Shown one piece after another: positions 17,999 through 25,432 of a DNA stretch of 59,850 nt. The notes below the pieces were generated by a model that saw nothing but the letters and a program-made list of their open reading frames with translations, was not told where the DNA came from and ran no database searches. The DNA comes from Flavobacterium sasangense DSM 21067 (GTDB lineage Bacteria; Bacteroidota; Bacteroidia; Flavobacteriales; Flavobacteriaceae): NCBI RefSeq assembly GCF_000686885.1, contig NZ_KK366034.1, positions 17,320 to 77,169 of the forward strand. Reading direction: 5' to 3'. Position 1 is the stretch's first letter. The number at the start of each line of letters is the position of its first letter. A program made the position numbers and the translations under genes.

Positions 17999-18886
17999 TT
18001 ATTTTGTGCTAAATGTTGTTGCTGTTTCTCTAACTAATTGCGAATATTTCTCTTGGATTTTTTTACCTAATGAATCGTTCCAATCTTTAGGAAATTTTTT
18101 ATCATCTACTGACTCAATTCCGATGACTTCGGCTGCTGTACCACAATAAAATGCACTATCGGCGTTCCATAAAGTTTCGGGTTGAAAAAGTCCTTGTTTT
18201 ACTTCAATTCCTAATTTTTCTGCTAATTCTAAAACAGTAGCACGAGTAATTCCTGGAAGAATATTTCCTAATTGCGGAGTATATAAAACCCCTTCTTTTT
18301 CAAAAAATAAATTAGCTCCTGGACCTTCCGCTAAATAGCCATCACTATCTAAAAGCAAAGCCTCATCAAAACCATTGTCTTTAGCTTCTGTTGTAGCAAG
18401 GATGGAGTTTACATAATGACCACAAACTTTGGCTTCAATTTTTATAGAACGTGGATGTGGGCGACAGTAAGAAGAAACCGTCAAACGTAATTGTTTGTCT
18501 CCTAAATAGGCTCCCCATTCCCATGCACAAATCATGATGGAAACATTATTCGGTCTATGAAGACTCATATTAGGATCACAAAAAACTAATGGTCGAACAT
18601 AAGCATCTGTTAAGTTGTTTTTTTGAAGTAATTCGTAAGTAGCATCCACTAGTTCTTCTACTGAGGAATTGAAAGGAATGTTCACTAACTCACATGATTT
18701 TTTAAGACGTTCATAATGCTCTTTTACTTTAAAAACCTTAGTTCCTTCCTCGGTTGCATAAGCGCGAATACCTTCGAAAACACCATAACCATAGTGTAGC
18801 GTTTGACTGTATAAATCGATTTTGGATTCATTTGCTTTTACAAATTTTCCGTCTAAATAAAGTAAGGTGTTGTTGTTGTAATACAT
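17999..18886 (-). CDS. ilvE: Branched-chain amino acid aminotransferase
   Basis: The 295-residue product is a class IV PLP aminotransferase that finishes Ile, Val and Leu synthesis. Visible marks are [14 protein letters not shown] near the N-terminus, the PLP-lysine region [14 protein letters not shown], and [12 protein letters not shown]. It is the first gene of the six-gene operon and lies just behind the attenuator region at 18917-19335. leu genes are not in this window. Confidence 0.95.
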   Translation of the reverse strand: MYYNNNTLLYLDGKFVKANESKIDLYSQTLHYGYGVFEGIRAYATEEGTKVFKVKEHYERLKKSCELVNIPFNSSVEELVDATYELLQKNNLTDAYVRPLVFCDPNMSLHRPNNVSIMICAWEWGAYLGDKQLRLTVSSYCRPHPRSIKIEAKVCGHYVNSILATTEAKDNGFDEALLLDSDGYLAEGPGANLFFEKEGVLYTPQLGNILPGITRATVLELAEKLGIEVKQGLFQPETLWNADSAFYCGTAAEVIGIESVDDKKFPKDWNDSLGKKIQEKYSQLVRETATTFSTK

Positions 18887-18916
18887 ATTAATTTGATTTA
18901 ATTGTTACGAAATAGA

Positions 18917-18953
18917 ATAAAAAAAGCCTTTCCCAAACGAATGAGAAAGGCTT
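18917..18953 (-). terminator. Attenuator terminator A of the ilv operon
   Basis: On the minus strand AAGCCTTTCTCATTCG is followed by GGGAAAGGCTT and then TTTTTATT. It lies between leader peptide A and ilvE. The stem is slightly imperfect compared with copy B. Confidence 0.9.
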
Positions 18954-18978
18954 AAAAATTGGACACTACCAGCCTGAC

Positions 18979-19035
18979 TCACCCGAAAGAGCGAATAATA
19001 ATGCTGATAATAATGATGTTCATATTGGTTTTCAT
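18979..19035 (-). CDS. Ile-rich ilv leader peptide, copy A
   Basis: An 18-residue peptide MKTNMNIIIISIIIRSFG is encoded immediately ahead of terminator A. Seven of nine consecutive codons are Ile. This is the classic set-up of ribosome-mediated attenuation: stalling at Ile codons under Ile shortage should favour an antiterminator. The segment between the stop and the terminator contains CAGGCTGG, whose AGGCT can pair with AGCCT of the terminator arm. The peptide is nearly identical to copy B 134 bp upstream. Confidence 0.88.
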   Translation of the reverse strand: MKTNMNIIIISIIIRSFG

Positions 19036-19058
19036 TTTGATGATTTTATAAATAAAAA

Positions 19059-19088
19059 AAGCCTTTCTCAACTGAATGAGAAAGGCTT
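19059..19088 (-). terminator. Attenuator terminator B of the ilv operon
   Basis: A perfect 12-bp stem AAGCCTTTCTCA / TGAGAAAGGCTT with a 6-nt loop is followed on the minus strand by a T-tract. It follows leader peptide copy B. Confidence 0.92.
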
Positions 19089-19112
19089 AAAATTGGACAC
19101 TACCAGCCTGAC

Positions 19113-19169
19113 TCACTCGAAAGAGCGAATAATAATACTGATAATAATGATGTTCATATTAGTTTTCAT
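19113..19169 (-). CDS. Ile-rich ilv leader peptide, copy B
   Basis: An 18-residue peptide MKTNMNIIIISIIIRSFE differs from copy A only in the last residue (Glu for Gly) plus two synonymous changes. The conserved stop-to-terminator spacer with CAGGCTGGTAGTGTCC is also duplicated. The whole unit (peptide, spacer, terminator) is a tandem duplication with a period of 134-135 bp. Confidence 0.88.
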   Translation of the reverse strand: MKTNMNIIIISIIIRSFE

Positions 19170-19189
19170 AGAAAATGTACAAATTAAAA

Positions 19190-19215
19190 AAGCCTCCTGA
19201 TTTCTCGGGAGGCTT
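19190..19215 (-). terminator. Attenuator terminator C of the ilv operon
   Basis: On the minus strand GAAGCCTCCCGAGAAATCAG-GAGGCTT forms a hairpin followed by TTTTTAATTT. It precedes leader copy B and follows the possible third leader ORF. Its stem sequence is unrelated to terminators A and B. Confidence 0.88.
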
Positions 19216-19236
19216 CAAAATATTTTTAATATATAT

Positions 19237-19335
19237 TTATAGCTTTCCCTCTGCAGATGTGATAATCACATTTACAATACTAATTGAAGGAATAATGGCT
19301 AAATTTTTCAAAACTTTTTTCTTTATGAGGTGCAA
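19237..19335 (-). CDS. Possible third ilv leader peptide (I/L/V-rich)
   Basis: An open frame ends with TAA at 19237, about 22 nt before terminator C. It is dense in branched-chain codons (MKNLAIIPSISIVNVIIT when read from TTG at 19311; a further TTG at 19335 would add eight residues including Leu, Ile and Val). No ATG is available, so the start is uncertain. The codon content and the place ahead of a terminator argue for a regulatory peptide sensing Ile, Val and Leu. Confidence 0.55.
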   Translation of the reverse strand: MHLIKKKVLKNLAIIPSISIVNVIITSAEGKL

Positions 19336-19441
19336 TATTAAAACAAAAAAATGAATTTATAACATTTAAATTAAAAAAAGTTATAAAATTACACTTTGGT
19401 TTGAAAACTACAGGTTTTAAAATTTAAATATTTATTTCATT

Positions 19442-19558
19442 CTATACCTCATCATAATAACGTTTTTTAATTCGTTGATGAAGTGGTGGTTTTTTTAGTG
19501 GTGGTTTTCTTGTTCCTGCAGCAGCTTTAGTACTTGCACGTTTTTTTTGTGTAGCTCG
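19442..19558 (-). pseudogene. Lys/Pro-rich gene tail fused to the IS remnant
   Basis: After an in-frame stop, the minus strand reads ATQKKRASTKAAAGTRKPP, then a KKPP repeat and HQRIKKRYYDEV, ending with TAG at 19442. This is a coding-like C-terminus with no start of its own. It overlaps the end of the broken transposase frame in another phase. It looks like the 3' end of an unrelated gene joined to the IS by a deletion. The parent gene is not recognised. Confidence 0.5.
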
Positions 19559-19919
19559 TGTTTCTATTCAATACATTTTCTACTACTAAATAATTGTGTT
19601 TTGAATCGGTTGTAACTTTGAATTTCTTACTCAATTTACTTCTTAAACCAAGTTCTCTCATGTATTTTGCAACAGTTACTCTTGAAATTTTACAACCCAA
19701 CTCATTTAATTCAGTTGTGATTCTTGGGCTTCCGTAACGCTGTTTTGAGGCAAAATAAATATCTGTTATTTGTTGTTTTATTTCGTTTTTTCTAAGTGTT
19801 CTATTGGAAATAGATTTATTTTTCCATTTATAATAACCACTAGAGCCAATTTCTAAAACCTTACACATTTTTTCAATCGGAAATAAGTACTCATGATTTT
19901 TAATGAACGTATATTTCAT
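19527..19919 (-). pseudogene. IS3-family transposase orfB, truncated
   Basis: The 130-residue product keeps only the N-terminal HTH_21-type part (IKQQITDIYFASKQRYGSPRI, then RVTVAKYMRELGL). The whole DDE integrase core is missing. The family-like sequence stops near VENVLNRN, after which the reading frame runs into foreign sequence. The start overlaps the orfA stop by 4 bp (ATGA). The element cannot encode a working transposase. Confidence 0.88.
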
Positions 19920-20272
19920 CGACCGCTCTTGGAAAAAATGCCGATTGCTTTTTTTAATATGTCGCGTTCTAGTTCTGCATCCTTGAGCTTTTTCTCAAGC
20001 TCATGAATCTTTTCTTGCTCTGGTGTTAGCTTGAGATTTCCTTTTCCTGGAAAACTGCCTTCTCCGAATTCTTCATATTCTTTTCGCCATTTGTAAAGCA
20101 AGGTGACTTTTATTCCAAGTTCTCTAGCTAGTTCTGAGATATTGTCTCTTTCATTGCTTAATTGGACTGCTTTTGTCTTAAAAGCTGGATCATAAATTTT
20201 TCTCTCTCGTTTCATATGTTAAAAATAAGATTTTATTCTTAACTTTAACTGGAAGCTAAATTAGTATATCCA
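19560..20272 (-). mobile_element. IS3-family insertion sequence remnant
   Basis: The left end is probably TGGATATACTAATTTAGC, starting at 20272 on the minus strand and followed by orfA and a truncated orfB. The right end and the catalytic domain are gone. The copy lies between the ilv leader and hsdR. Confidence 0.75.
19916..20215 (-). CDS. IS3-family transposase orfA (HTH_Tnp_1)
   Basis: The 99-residue product has the typical orfA plan: N-terminal HTH (YDPAFKTKAVQLSNERDNIS, then ELGIKVTLLYKWRKEY) and a C-terminal leucine-zipper-like helix (EKIHELEKKLKDAELERDIL). It is intact, but its orfB partner is truncated. In intact elements a -1 frameshift between the overlapping frames makes the full transposase. 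Confidence 0.9.
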   Translation of the reverse strand: MKRERKIYDPAFKTKAVQLSNERDNISELARELGIKVTLLYKWRKEYEEFGEGSFPGKGNLKLTPEQEKIHELEKKLKDAELERDILKKAIGIFSKSGR

Positions 20273-20411
20273 CATTTTGCTTGCATAGATTAAGTGCTTC
20301 TTTGAATTGTGATGTATAAGTGATTTTATTCAAGTTTTTTTATTTTAATTATTGCATTTTTGAAACTCACAGGTATTAAATACAATTGTTTACAACTCCT
20401 TTATGTTCCAC

Positions 20412-23400
20412 TTAATTAATCTCTCCGCTACTAATGTCAAAGAATCTATCGAAATACTTTTTCAATTTTTCCAAAACGGTTTCTTTTTTAATAGTTCTTT
20501 CTCTTGTAGGTGAAAACCTTGAAACTGGTGGTAAAATTGAAGCAAAGGCTGTTCCTGCTGCTTGAATTTCACCATTCTTGAATGAGTTATTGATAAACGT
20601 GATGGTTTCTTCTGGTTTTAGATTTTCATCTGAAATGATTTTTTCTAATTCTGCTTTCTTTTGTTGCTTTACGTATTCATTCCATTCGTCTTCTATATCT
20701 GAAGATGGTGTTAATGATGCTACGAACTTTTCAATTAATTCTTTCTTATTACGCAAATCTACACTCGAATCTATGGCTTTATTAATACTTACGATTACTT
20801 CTTTATCAGATAAATTACTGTCTTTGTATTTGCGAATTAGCATTAGAATATAATCGATGTTGATTTCAACTGATTTGATTAATTCCATTTCGAAAACAAT
20901 ATCATCGTTTACATTTTCGCTGTCGGCATTGTTATTGTTTCGGAACTCATTATACAATTCAATATACATGCTGTGGTAATCTTGAAACTCTCTTTCTGAT
21001 AAAATTTCATTTCCTTCAAATTCATCAAATGAACGAAGAATGTTAAGCAATTTCAGTATAGCACCATATAAACGAATGAATGCTTTTTTATTTTCTTCAC
21101 CAATTATAAGTTGTCCTATTGGGAATTTTTCCAATAATTCATGTACCAAATCGTAATAACCTGGCACCTCTTTTTTGCCATCGTGATAACCTTTGTAATA
21201 TTCTTGGAACGTTTTTAATAATACAATACCTCCTGCTTCTTTGTTACCAAATAAAGCCAAACAATCATTGGTTGCTTTTTCTAAATTTCTGAAACAAACA
21301 ATATTTCCGAAAGTCTTTATGGAATTTAAGATACGATTTGTTCTTGAATACGCTTGTAATAATCCGTGCATTCTTAAATTTTTATCTACCCAAAGTGTAT
21401 TTAAAGTAGTAGCATCAAAACCAGTTAAAAACATATTGACTACAATTAACAAATCGATTTCCCTGTTTTTCATTCTCAAGGAAACATCTTTGTAGTAGTT
21501 CTGAAATTTTTCTGGTGATGTATCGTAGTTGGTTTTAAATGTTACGTTATAATCTAAAATCGCTTGATCTAGGAAATCTCTATCGCTTGCAGTTAAACCT
21601 TCTGTTGATTCTGAGTTTTCATCTTCTACACCATCTTCGTCTTCGTCTCCATTTTGTCCAAAACTAAAAATAGTTGCTACTTTTAATCGGGCTAATTCTG
21701 GAATTTCTTTTTGTTGCTTTTTAAATTCTAAATAATACAATTTAGCTGCCTCAATTGAGGCCACTGCAAAAATGGAATTGAAGCCACTTAGCCTGATTTT
21801 TTCTTTTACTTCTTCAATTTTATTACGGTCTTTTGCAGATGCTACTTCAAATACATTAGACAAAGCTGTCATCATGTATGGCTTACTGTTTCTAAATGTT
21901 TTTTGACTGAAATGTTTTATTATATACTCTACATTATTATGAATACGCTGAGGTGCCATTAATGCTTTTTCGCGGTCAATATCCCGTACTTTTTCATCAT
22001 TGATATTGTCTTTTTCTCGCATGGTACGGATATAGTCTACACGGAAAGGCAATACGTTTTTATCTGAAATAGCGTCTACAATGGTGTAGGTATGAATTGC
22101 GGTTTGATGCTTTTCGTCTGGACAATTGGCTACCTCACCGTGTTTGAAACAACCAAAAGCTTGCACTGTAGTTTTTAAATGTGCTTTACCACCACTATTG
22201 GAATTAATTGCAAAAATTGGCGTTCCAGTAAAACCGAATAAAAAGTATTTTTTAAAGGCTTTTGTAATCGATTCGTGCATATCTCCAAATTGGGAACGGT
22301 GACACTCATCAAATATAAAGACAACTGGTTTGCTATAAATAGCATGATTCTTTTGCTTTTTAATTAAAATGGACAACTTTTGAATGGTTGTAATAATAAT
22401 TTTAGCATTAGGATCATCTAACTGTTTTTTTAATACCGCTGTATTGGTATTGCTGTTTGCTGCTCCTTTTTCAAATTTGTCGTATTCCTTCATGGTTTGG
22501 TAATCCAAATCCTTTCGGTCTACCACGAAGATTACTTTTTCTATAAAATCTAATTTACTTGCTAATTGTGCTGTTTTAAATGAGGTTAAGGTTTTTCCAC
22601 TTCCTGTGGTGTGCCAAATGTAACCTCCAGCATCTATACTGCCATATTTTTTATAGTTGTAAGAAGCATTGATTTTTGTTAATACTCTTTCGGTAGCTAC
22701 AATTTGGTAAGGTCGCATTACCAAAAGTGATTTGTCTGAAGTAAAAACGCTGTATTTGGTTAAAATGTTCAGTAAAGTATGTTTGGCAAAAAACGTTTTT
22801 CCAAAATCCATTAGGTCAAGAATTGCTTTGTTATTTGCATCTGACCACCACGAAGTAAATTCGTAACTATGGCTGGTTTTTTTCTTTTTGCTGCCTTCTT
22901 TCTCTTTTTCTTTAAGGTGTGAAAAACGAGTTGTATTGCTGTAATATTTGGTTAAGGTTCCGTTTGAAATTACAAATAGTTGCACGTATTCAAACAAACC
23001 ACTACCTGCCCAAAACGATTCTCGATTGTAGCGATTGATTTGATTAAAGGCTTCTTGTAAACTTACACCACGCTTTTTTAACTCGATATGCACTAATGGC
23101 AATCCGTTGACTAAAACCGTAACATCATATCTATTAGCACGTTTTCCTTCATCGGTTTCGTATTGATTGATTACTTGTAAATTGTTATTGTGAATGTTGT
23201 GTTTATCCAGTAATCGAATGTTTCTAATTGTACCGTCTTCGCATTCTAATAATTGAATGTAGTCTTCTTGAATTATGGTTGTTTTTTCTTCGATTCCACT
23301 ATTTGGATTTGCTATTTTTTGAACAAAAAAATCATTCCATTCGTTATCTGTGAATTGAAAATTATTCAACTTTTCAAGTTGTAAACGCAAATTGTTGACC

Positions 23401-23576
23401 AAGTCTTTCTCAGAAGTAAAATTTAAAAACTGATACGCTTGTTTTTCCAATAACTGAATGAAAGCTTTTTCCAACTCCGCTTCTGACTGGTAGGTTACTT
23501 CCCTTTTGTATTCTGAAGTATATTCAGCTACAACTGTGCTTTCAGGGTTTTCGGATACAATTTGATATTGGTTCAT
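20412..23576 (-). CDS. hsdR: Type I restriction enzyme, R subunit
   Basis: The 1054-residue product is the ATP-driven translocase and nuclease subunit. The N-terminal nuclease has D151 and E165-x-K167 in DVTVLVNGLPLVHIELKK. The helicase motor carries Walker A HTTGSGKT (322-329), DECHRSQFG (423 onward) and FGFTGTPIF. The C-terminal end mediates assembly. The length is normal. It is on the same strand as hsdM and hsdS but separated from hsdS by dinD, a GIY-YIG gene and a repeat array, so it may need its own promoter. Confidence 0.96.
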   Translation of the reverse strand: MNQYQIVSENPESTVVAEYTSEYKREVTYQSEAELEKAFIQLLEKQAYQFLNFTSEKDLVNNLRLQLEKLNNFQFTDNEWNDFFVQKIANPNSGIEEKTTIIQEDYIQLLECEDGTIRNIRLLDKHNIHNNNLQVINQYETDEGKRANRYDVTVLVNGLPLVHIELKKRGVSLQEAFNQINRYNRESFWAGSGLFEYVQLFVISNGTLTKYYSNTTRFSHLKEKEKEGSKKKKTSHSYEFTSWWSDANNKAILDLMDFGKTFFAKHTLLNILTKYSVFTSDKSLLVMRPYQIVATERVLTKINASYNYKKYGSIDAGGYIWHTTGSGKTLTSFKTAQLASKLDFIEKVIFVVDRKDLDYQTMKEYDKFEKGAANSNTNTAVLKKQLDDPNAKIIITTIQKLSILIKKQKNHAIYSKPVVFIFDECHRSQFGDMHESITKAFKKYFLFGFTGTPIFAINSNSGGKAHLKTTVQAFGCFKHGEVANCPDEKHQTAIHTYTIVDAISDKNVLPFRVDYIRTMREKDNINDEKVRDIDREKALMAPQRIHNNVEYIIKHFSQKTFRNSKPYMMTALSNVFEVASAKDRNKIEEVKEKIRLSGFNSIFAVASIEAAKLYYLEFKKQQKEIPELARLKVATIFSFGQNGDEDEDGVEDENSESTEGLTASDRDFLDQAILDYNVTFKTNYDTSPEKFQNYYKDVSLRMKNREIDLLIVVNMFLTGFDATTLNTLWVDKNLRMHGLLQAYSRTNRILNSIKTFGNIVCFRNLEKATNDCLALFGNKEAGGIVLLKTFQEYYKGYHDGKKEVPGYYDLVHELLEKFPIGQLIIGEENKKAFIRLYGAILKLLNILRSFDEFEGNEILSEREFQDYHSMYIELYNEFRNNNNADSENVNDDIVFEMELIKSVEINIDYILMLIRKYKDSNLSDKEVIVSINKAIDSSVDLRNKKELIEKFVASLTPSSDIEDEWNEYVKQQKKAELEKIISDENLKPEETITFINNSFKNGEIQAAGTAFASILPPVSRFSPTRERTIKKETVLEKLKKYFDRFFDISSGEIN

Positions 23577-23620
23577 TTTTTAATGGTACTAATTTACTTT
23601 TGTTTTAACTTATAGGGTTC

Positions 23621-23886
23621 TTCGCTTCGCTCGAAATGATAATCTTTTGAGGTTCCTCACTTCGTTCGGAATGACTGTTTTAGAGAAATCACTTTGAGGT
23701 TTCTCGCTTCGCTCGAAATGACAATCTTTGAGGTTTCTCGCTTCGCTCGGAATGACAATCGTTGGAGAATCACTTTGAGGTTTCTCGCTTCGCTCGAAAT
23801 GACAATCTTTGAGGTTTCTCGCTTCGCTCGAAATGACAATCGTTGGAGAATCACTTGGAGGTTTCTCGCTTCGCTCGAAATGACAC
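23621..23886. repeat. Tandem REP array, 81-bp higher-order period
   Basis: Seven copies of a unit like CTCGCTTCGCTCGAAATGAC start at about 23622, 23656, 23703, 23737, 23784, 23818 and 23865. From the third copy on, spacing alternates 34 and 47 bp, giving an 81-bp higher-order period. Because 81 is a multiple of three, both strands show repetitive open frames, which are not genes. The unit has a CTTCG/CGAAA hairpin potential. Single decayed copies occur elsewhere in the window. Confidence 0.9.
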
Positions 23887-23906
23887 TTTATATAATAAGA
23901 ACGTGG

Positions 23907-23937
23907 GCTTGAGTAATGGCGGAGCCATTGCTCAAGC
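23907..23937. other. Near-perfect palindrome
   Basis: GCTTGAGTAATGGC and GCCATTGCTCAAGC form a 14-bp stem with one mismatch and a GGA loop, just after the stop of the GIY-YIG gene (minus strand). It has no T-tract. It may be a transcript-protecting hairpin or REP-like end. Confidence 0.6.
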
Positions 23938-23954
23938 GGTTGTGAATTTACTTT

Positions 23955-24347
23955 TTAGTCCTTCCGATCATCGGGAGGAATCTGTTTTGTTTGATTTAAT
24001 AATTCGTTCATTAATTCTTTTACTTGTTGTGTGTATGGTGTGTTGTTTTGTACTATTCCTTTTTCCGTTGCTATTTCTTTCCATTCTGGATTTTTCTTGT
24101 TGATGAGTGCTTCTTTTTTTTGACGGTTCCATTTTTTGAGTTCTTTTTCACGTTGAATGGCTAAATCAAAATATTGAAATTCTTCAAAGTAGATACAATA
24201 TTCCAGATTGTATTTGGCTGTAAATGCGTTCTTAATTAGATGGTTTTTGTGTTCATAAATTCTACGACATAAATTGTTTGTAACCCCAATGTACAGTGTG
24301 GTTCTATTCTTATTTGTCATTATGTAAACATAACCTATTCTGTTCAT
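23955..24347 (-). CDS. GIY-YIG nuclease family protein
   Basis: The product has 130 residues. The first about 85 are a single GIY-YIG domain of the UvrC/YhbQ-like sort: GYVYIMTNKNRTTLYIGVTN, then RIYEHKN, and the catalytic glutamate region INKKNPEW. The C-terminal 45 residues are an extra polar tail that ends next to the palindrome at 23907-23937. It is encoded between dinD and hsdR and is possibly a later insertion into the hsd locus. A 27-bp palindrome lies 46 bp upstream of its start. Confidence 0.85.
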   Translation of the reverse strand: MNRIGYVYIMTNKNRTTLYIGVTNNLCRRIYEHKNHLIKNAFTAKYNLEYCIYFEEFQYFDLAIQREKELKKWNRQKKEALINKKNPEWKEIATEKGIVQNNTPYTQQVKELMNELLNQTKQIPPDDRKD

Positions 24348-24392
24348 GTTATTTGAATATGCTCTCTTTACTTTTTATCTTATTTTAAGTTT

Positions 24393-24419
24393 CAGTTGGG
24401 TAGTATTACTAACCAACTG
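24393..24419. promoter_or_regulatory. 27-bp palindrome upstream of the GIY-YIG gene
   Basis: CAGTTGGGTAGTA-T-TACTAACCAACTG is palindromic with one mismatch. A diverged copy lies at 25384-25410 at the same distance class upstream of dinD. There is no T-tract. A shared repressor operator is the simplest reading. Confidence 0.55.
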
Positions 24420-24476
24420 ATTGTTTTCTTTCTTTAATTTGGCTTTTAGGTATTTCCAATAGTTTCTTATTTAGAA

Positions 24477-25325
24477 TTATTTGTTTTTGTTATCATCATT
24501 TTTATTTTGGAGTGCTATGATATTTTTTGCATTTAAAGGACTCACTACCTTTTTACCTGTTTCTTCTTCCAGTTTTAAACGCGCTTCTTTAGCAATAGCA
24601 CCTCCGCGTTTGGCAACATTTTCGTGTTCTGGAAATGTTGAAGGATTAACTGTTTCTGAAATTTCTTTTGTTGAGAGTTCAGCAAGCATATTAAGAATCA
24701 ACTCTTTATTGGTCATATTATCTCGAAGATTCTCTTTTTTTAAATTTTTGAATTTCTTGTACTCTTTTGCCGTTTTTCCAGCCCAAGTTTTGTAAATAAT
24801 GTCTGTTAGTGTTGCAAAAGCTATTCCTTCCTGTAGTCCAAGTCGTTTCCATTCGTCTGTAAGATTTTTGCGTATTTCAATGCTTTTGAGACGTTGATTT
24901 ATCCAATTATCAGAATAGCCCAAACGCTTATAATCGGTCATGGCTTGTTCTATTGATAATTCAGGGTCTTGTAACTGATCTAATCGTTGTTTTGCTATTT
25001 GTGCTAACCACAATTTGAAAGGTTCTGCTTTTTTGGAAGGTACCGACTGAATAATTCTAAATAATTGTTCTGTATTAGCCGCTAATGTTTTTCGCTGTTT
25101 TCCTGTTGTGGTTGTCATTGCTATCTGGGGACAATTTGTCCCTATGTAATCGCCAAGCAGTGCATCTCGTTTACGCAATTTTTTTAAATAATCAGTAGCG
25201 TTAGTACTATCCGTTAGTATTTCAATTATGTCTACTATCGAAAAATACCATTCTTCTTGCTCTTCGTCCCAAACAGAACGAATTTTTTTGTCTTCAAAAA
25301 GTTTTATTGCATTTTCTTTTTCCAT
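24477..25325 (-). CDS. DinD-like BRO-N domain protein
   Basis: The 282-residue product resembles DNA-damage-inducible protein D. The N-terminal BRO/KilA-type domain includes RSVWDEEQEEWYFSIVDII and TTTGKQRKTLAANTEQLFRI. The middle has WLAQIAKQRLDQLQDPELSI and the end EHENVAKRGGAIAKEAR, both typical of the DinD family. E. coli DinD belongs to the SOS response and affects RecA filaments. Here it sits inside the type I locus between hsdS and the GIY-YIG gene. Confidence 0.85.
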   Translation of the reverse strand: MEKENAIKLFEDKKIRSVWDEEQEEWYFSIVDIIEILTDSTNATDYLKKLRKRDALLGDYIGTNCPQIAMTTTTGKQRKTLAANTEQLFRIIQSVPSKKAEPFKLWLAQIAKQRLDQLQDPELSIEQAMTDYKRLGYSDNWINQRLKSIEIRKNLTDEWKRLGLQEGIAFATLTDIIYKTWAGKTAKEYKKFKNLKKENLRDNMTNKELILNMLAELSTKEISETVNPSTFPEHENVAKRGGAIAKEARLKLEEETGKKVVSPLNAKNIIALQNKNDDNKNK

Positions 25326-25383
25326 AACTTTTAGTTACTATTTTGTCACTGCACTTTAATTACGCTAATTGCATTTTAAAGTT

Positions 25384-25410
25384 CAACTGGGTACTATTAC
25401 TAACCACTTG
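25384..25410. promoter_or_regulatory. 27-bp imperfect palindrome upstream of dinD
   Basis: CAACTGGGTACTA-T-TACTAACCACTTG matches the 24393-24419 element at most positions. It lies 59 bp upstream of the dinD start and 23 bp past the hsdS stop. Confidence 0.55.
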
Positions 25411-25432
25411 AATCAATTATTTTTTTTAATTG

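Noticed and set aside
23621..23886. Possible CRISPR array
   Set aside because: The gaps between repeat units are themselves repeated (81-bp period), units vary, and no cas genes are present.
23657..23912. Open frames on both strands across the 23.6-23.9 kb repeats
   Set aside because: They are translations of the 81-bp REP array; the period is a multiple of three, which keeps frames open without coding.
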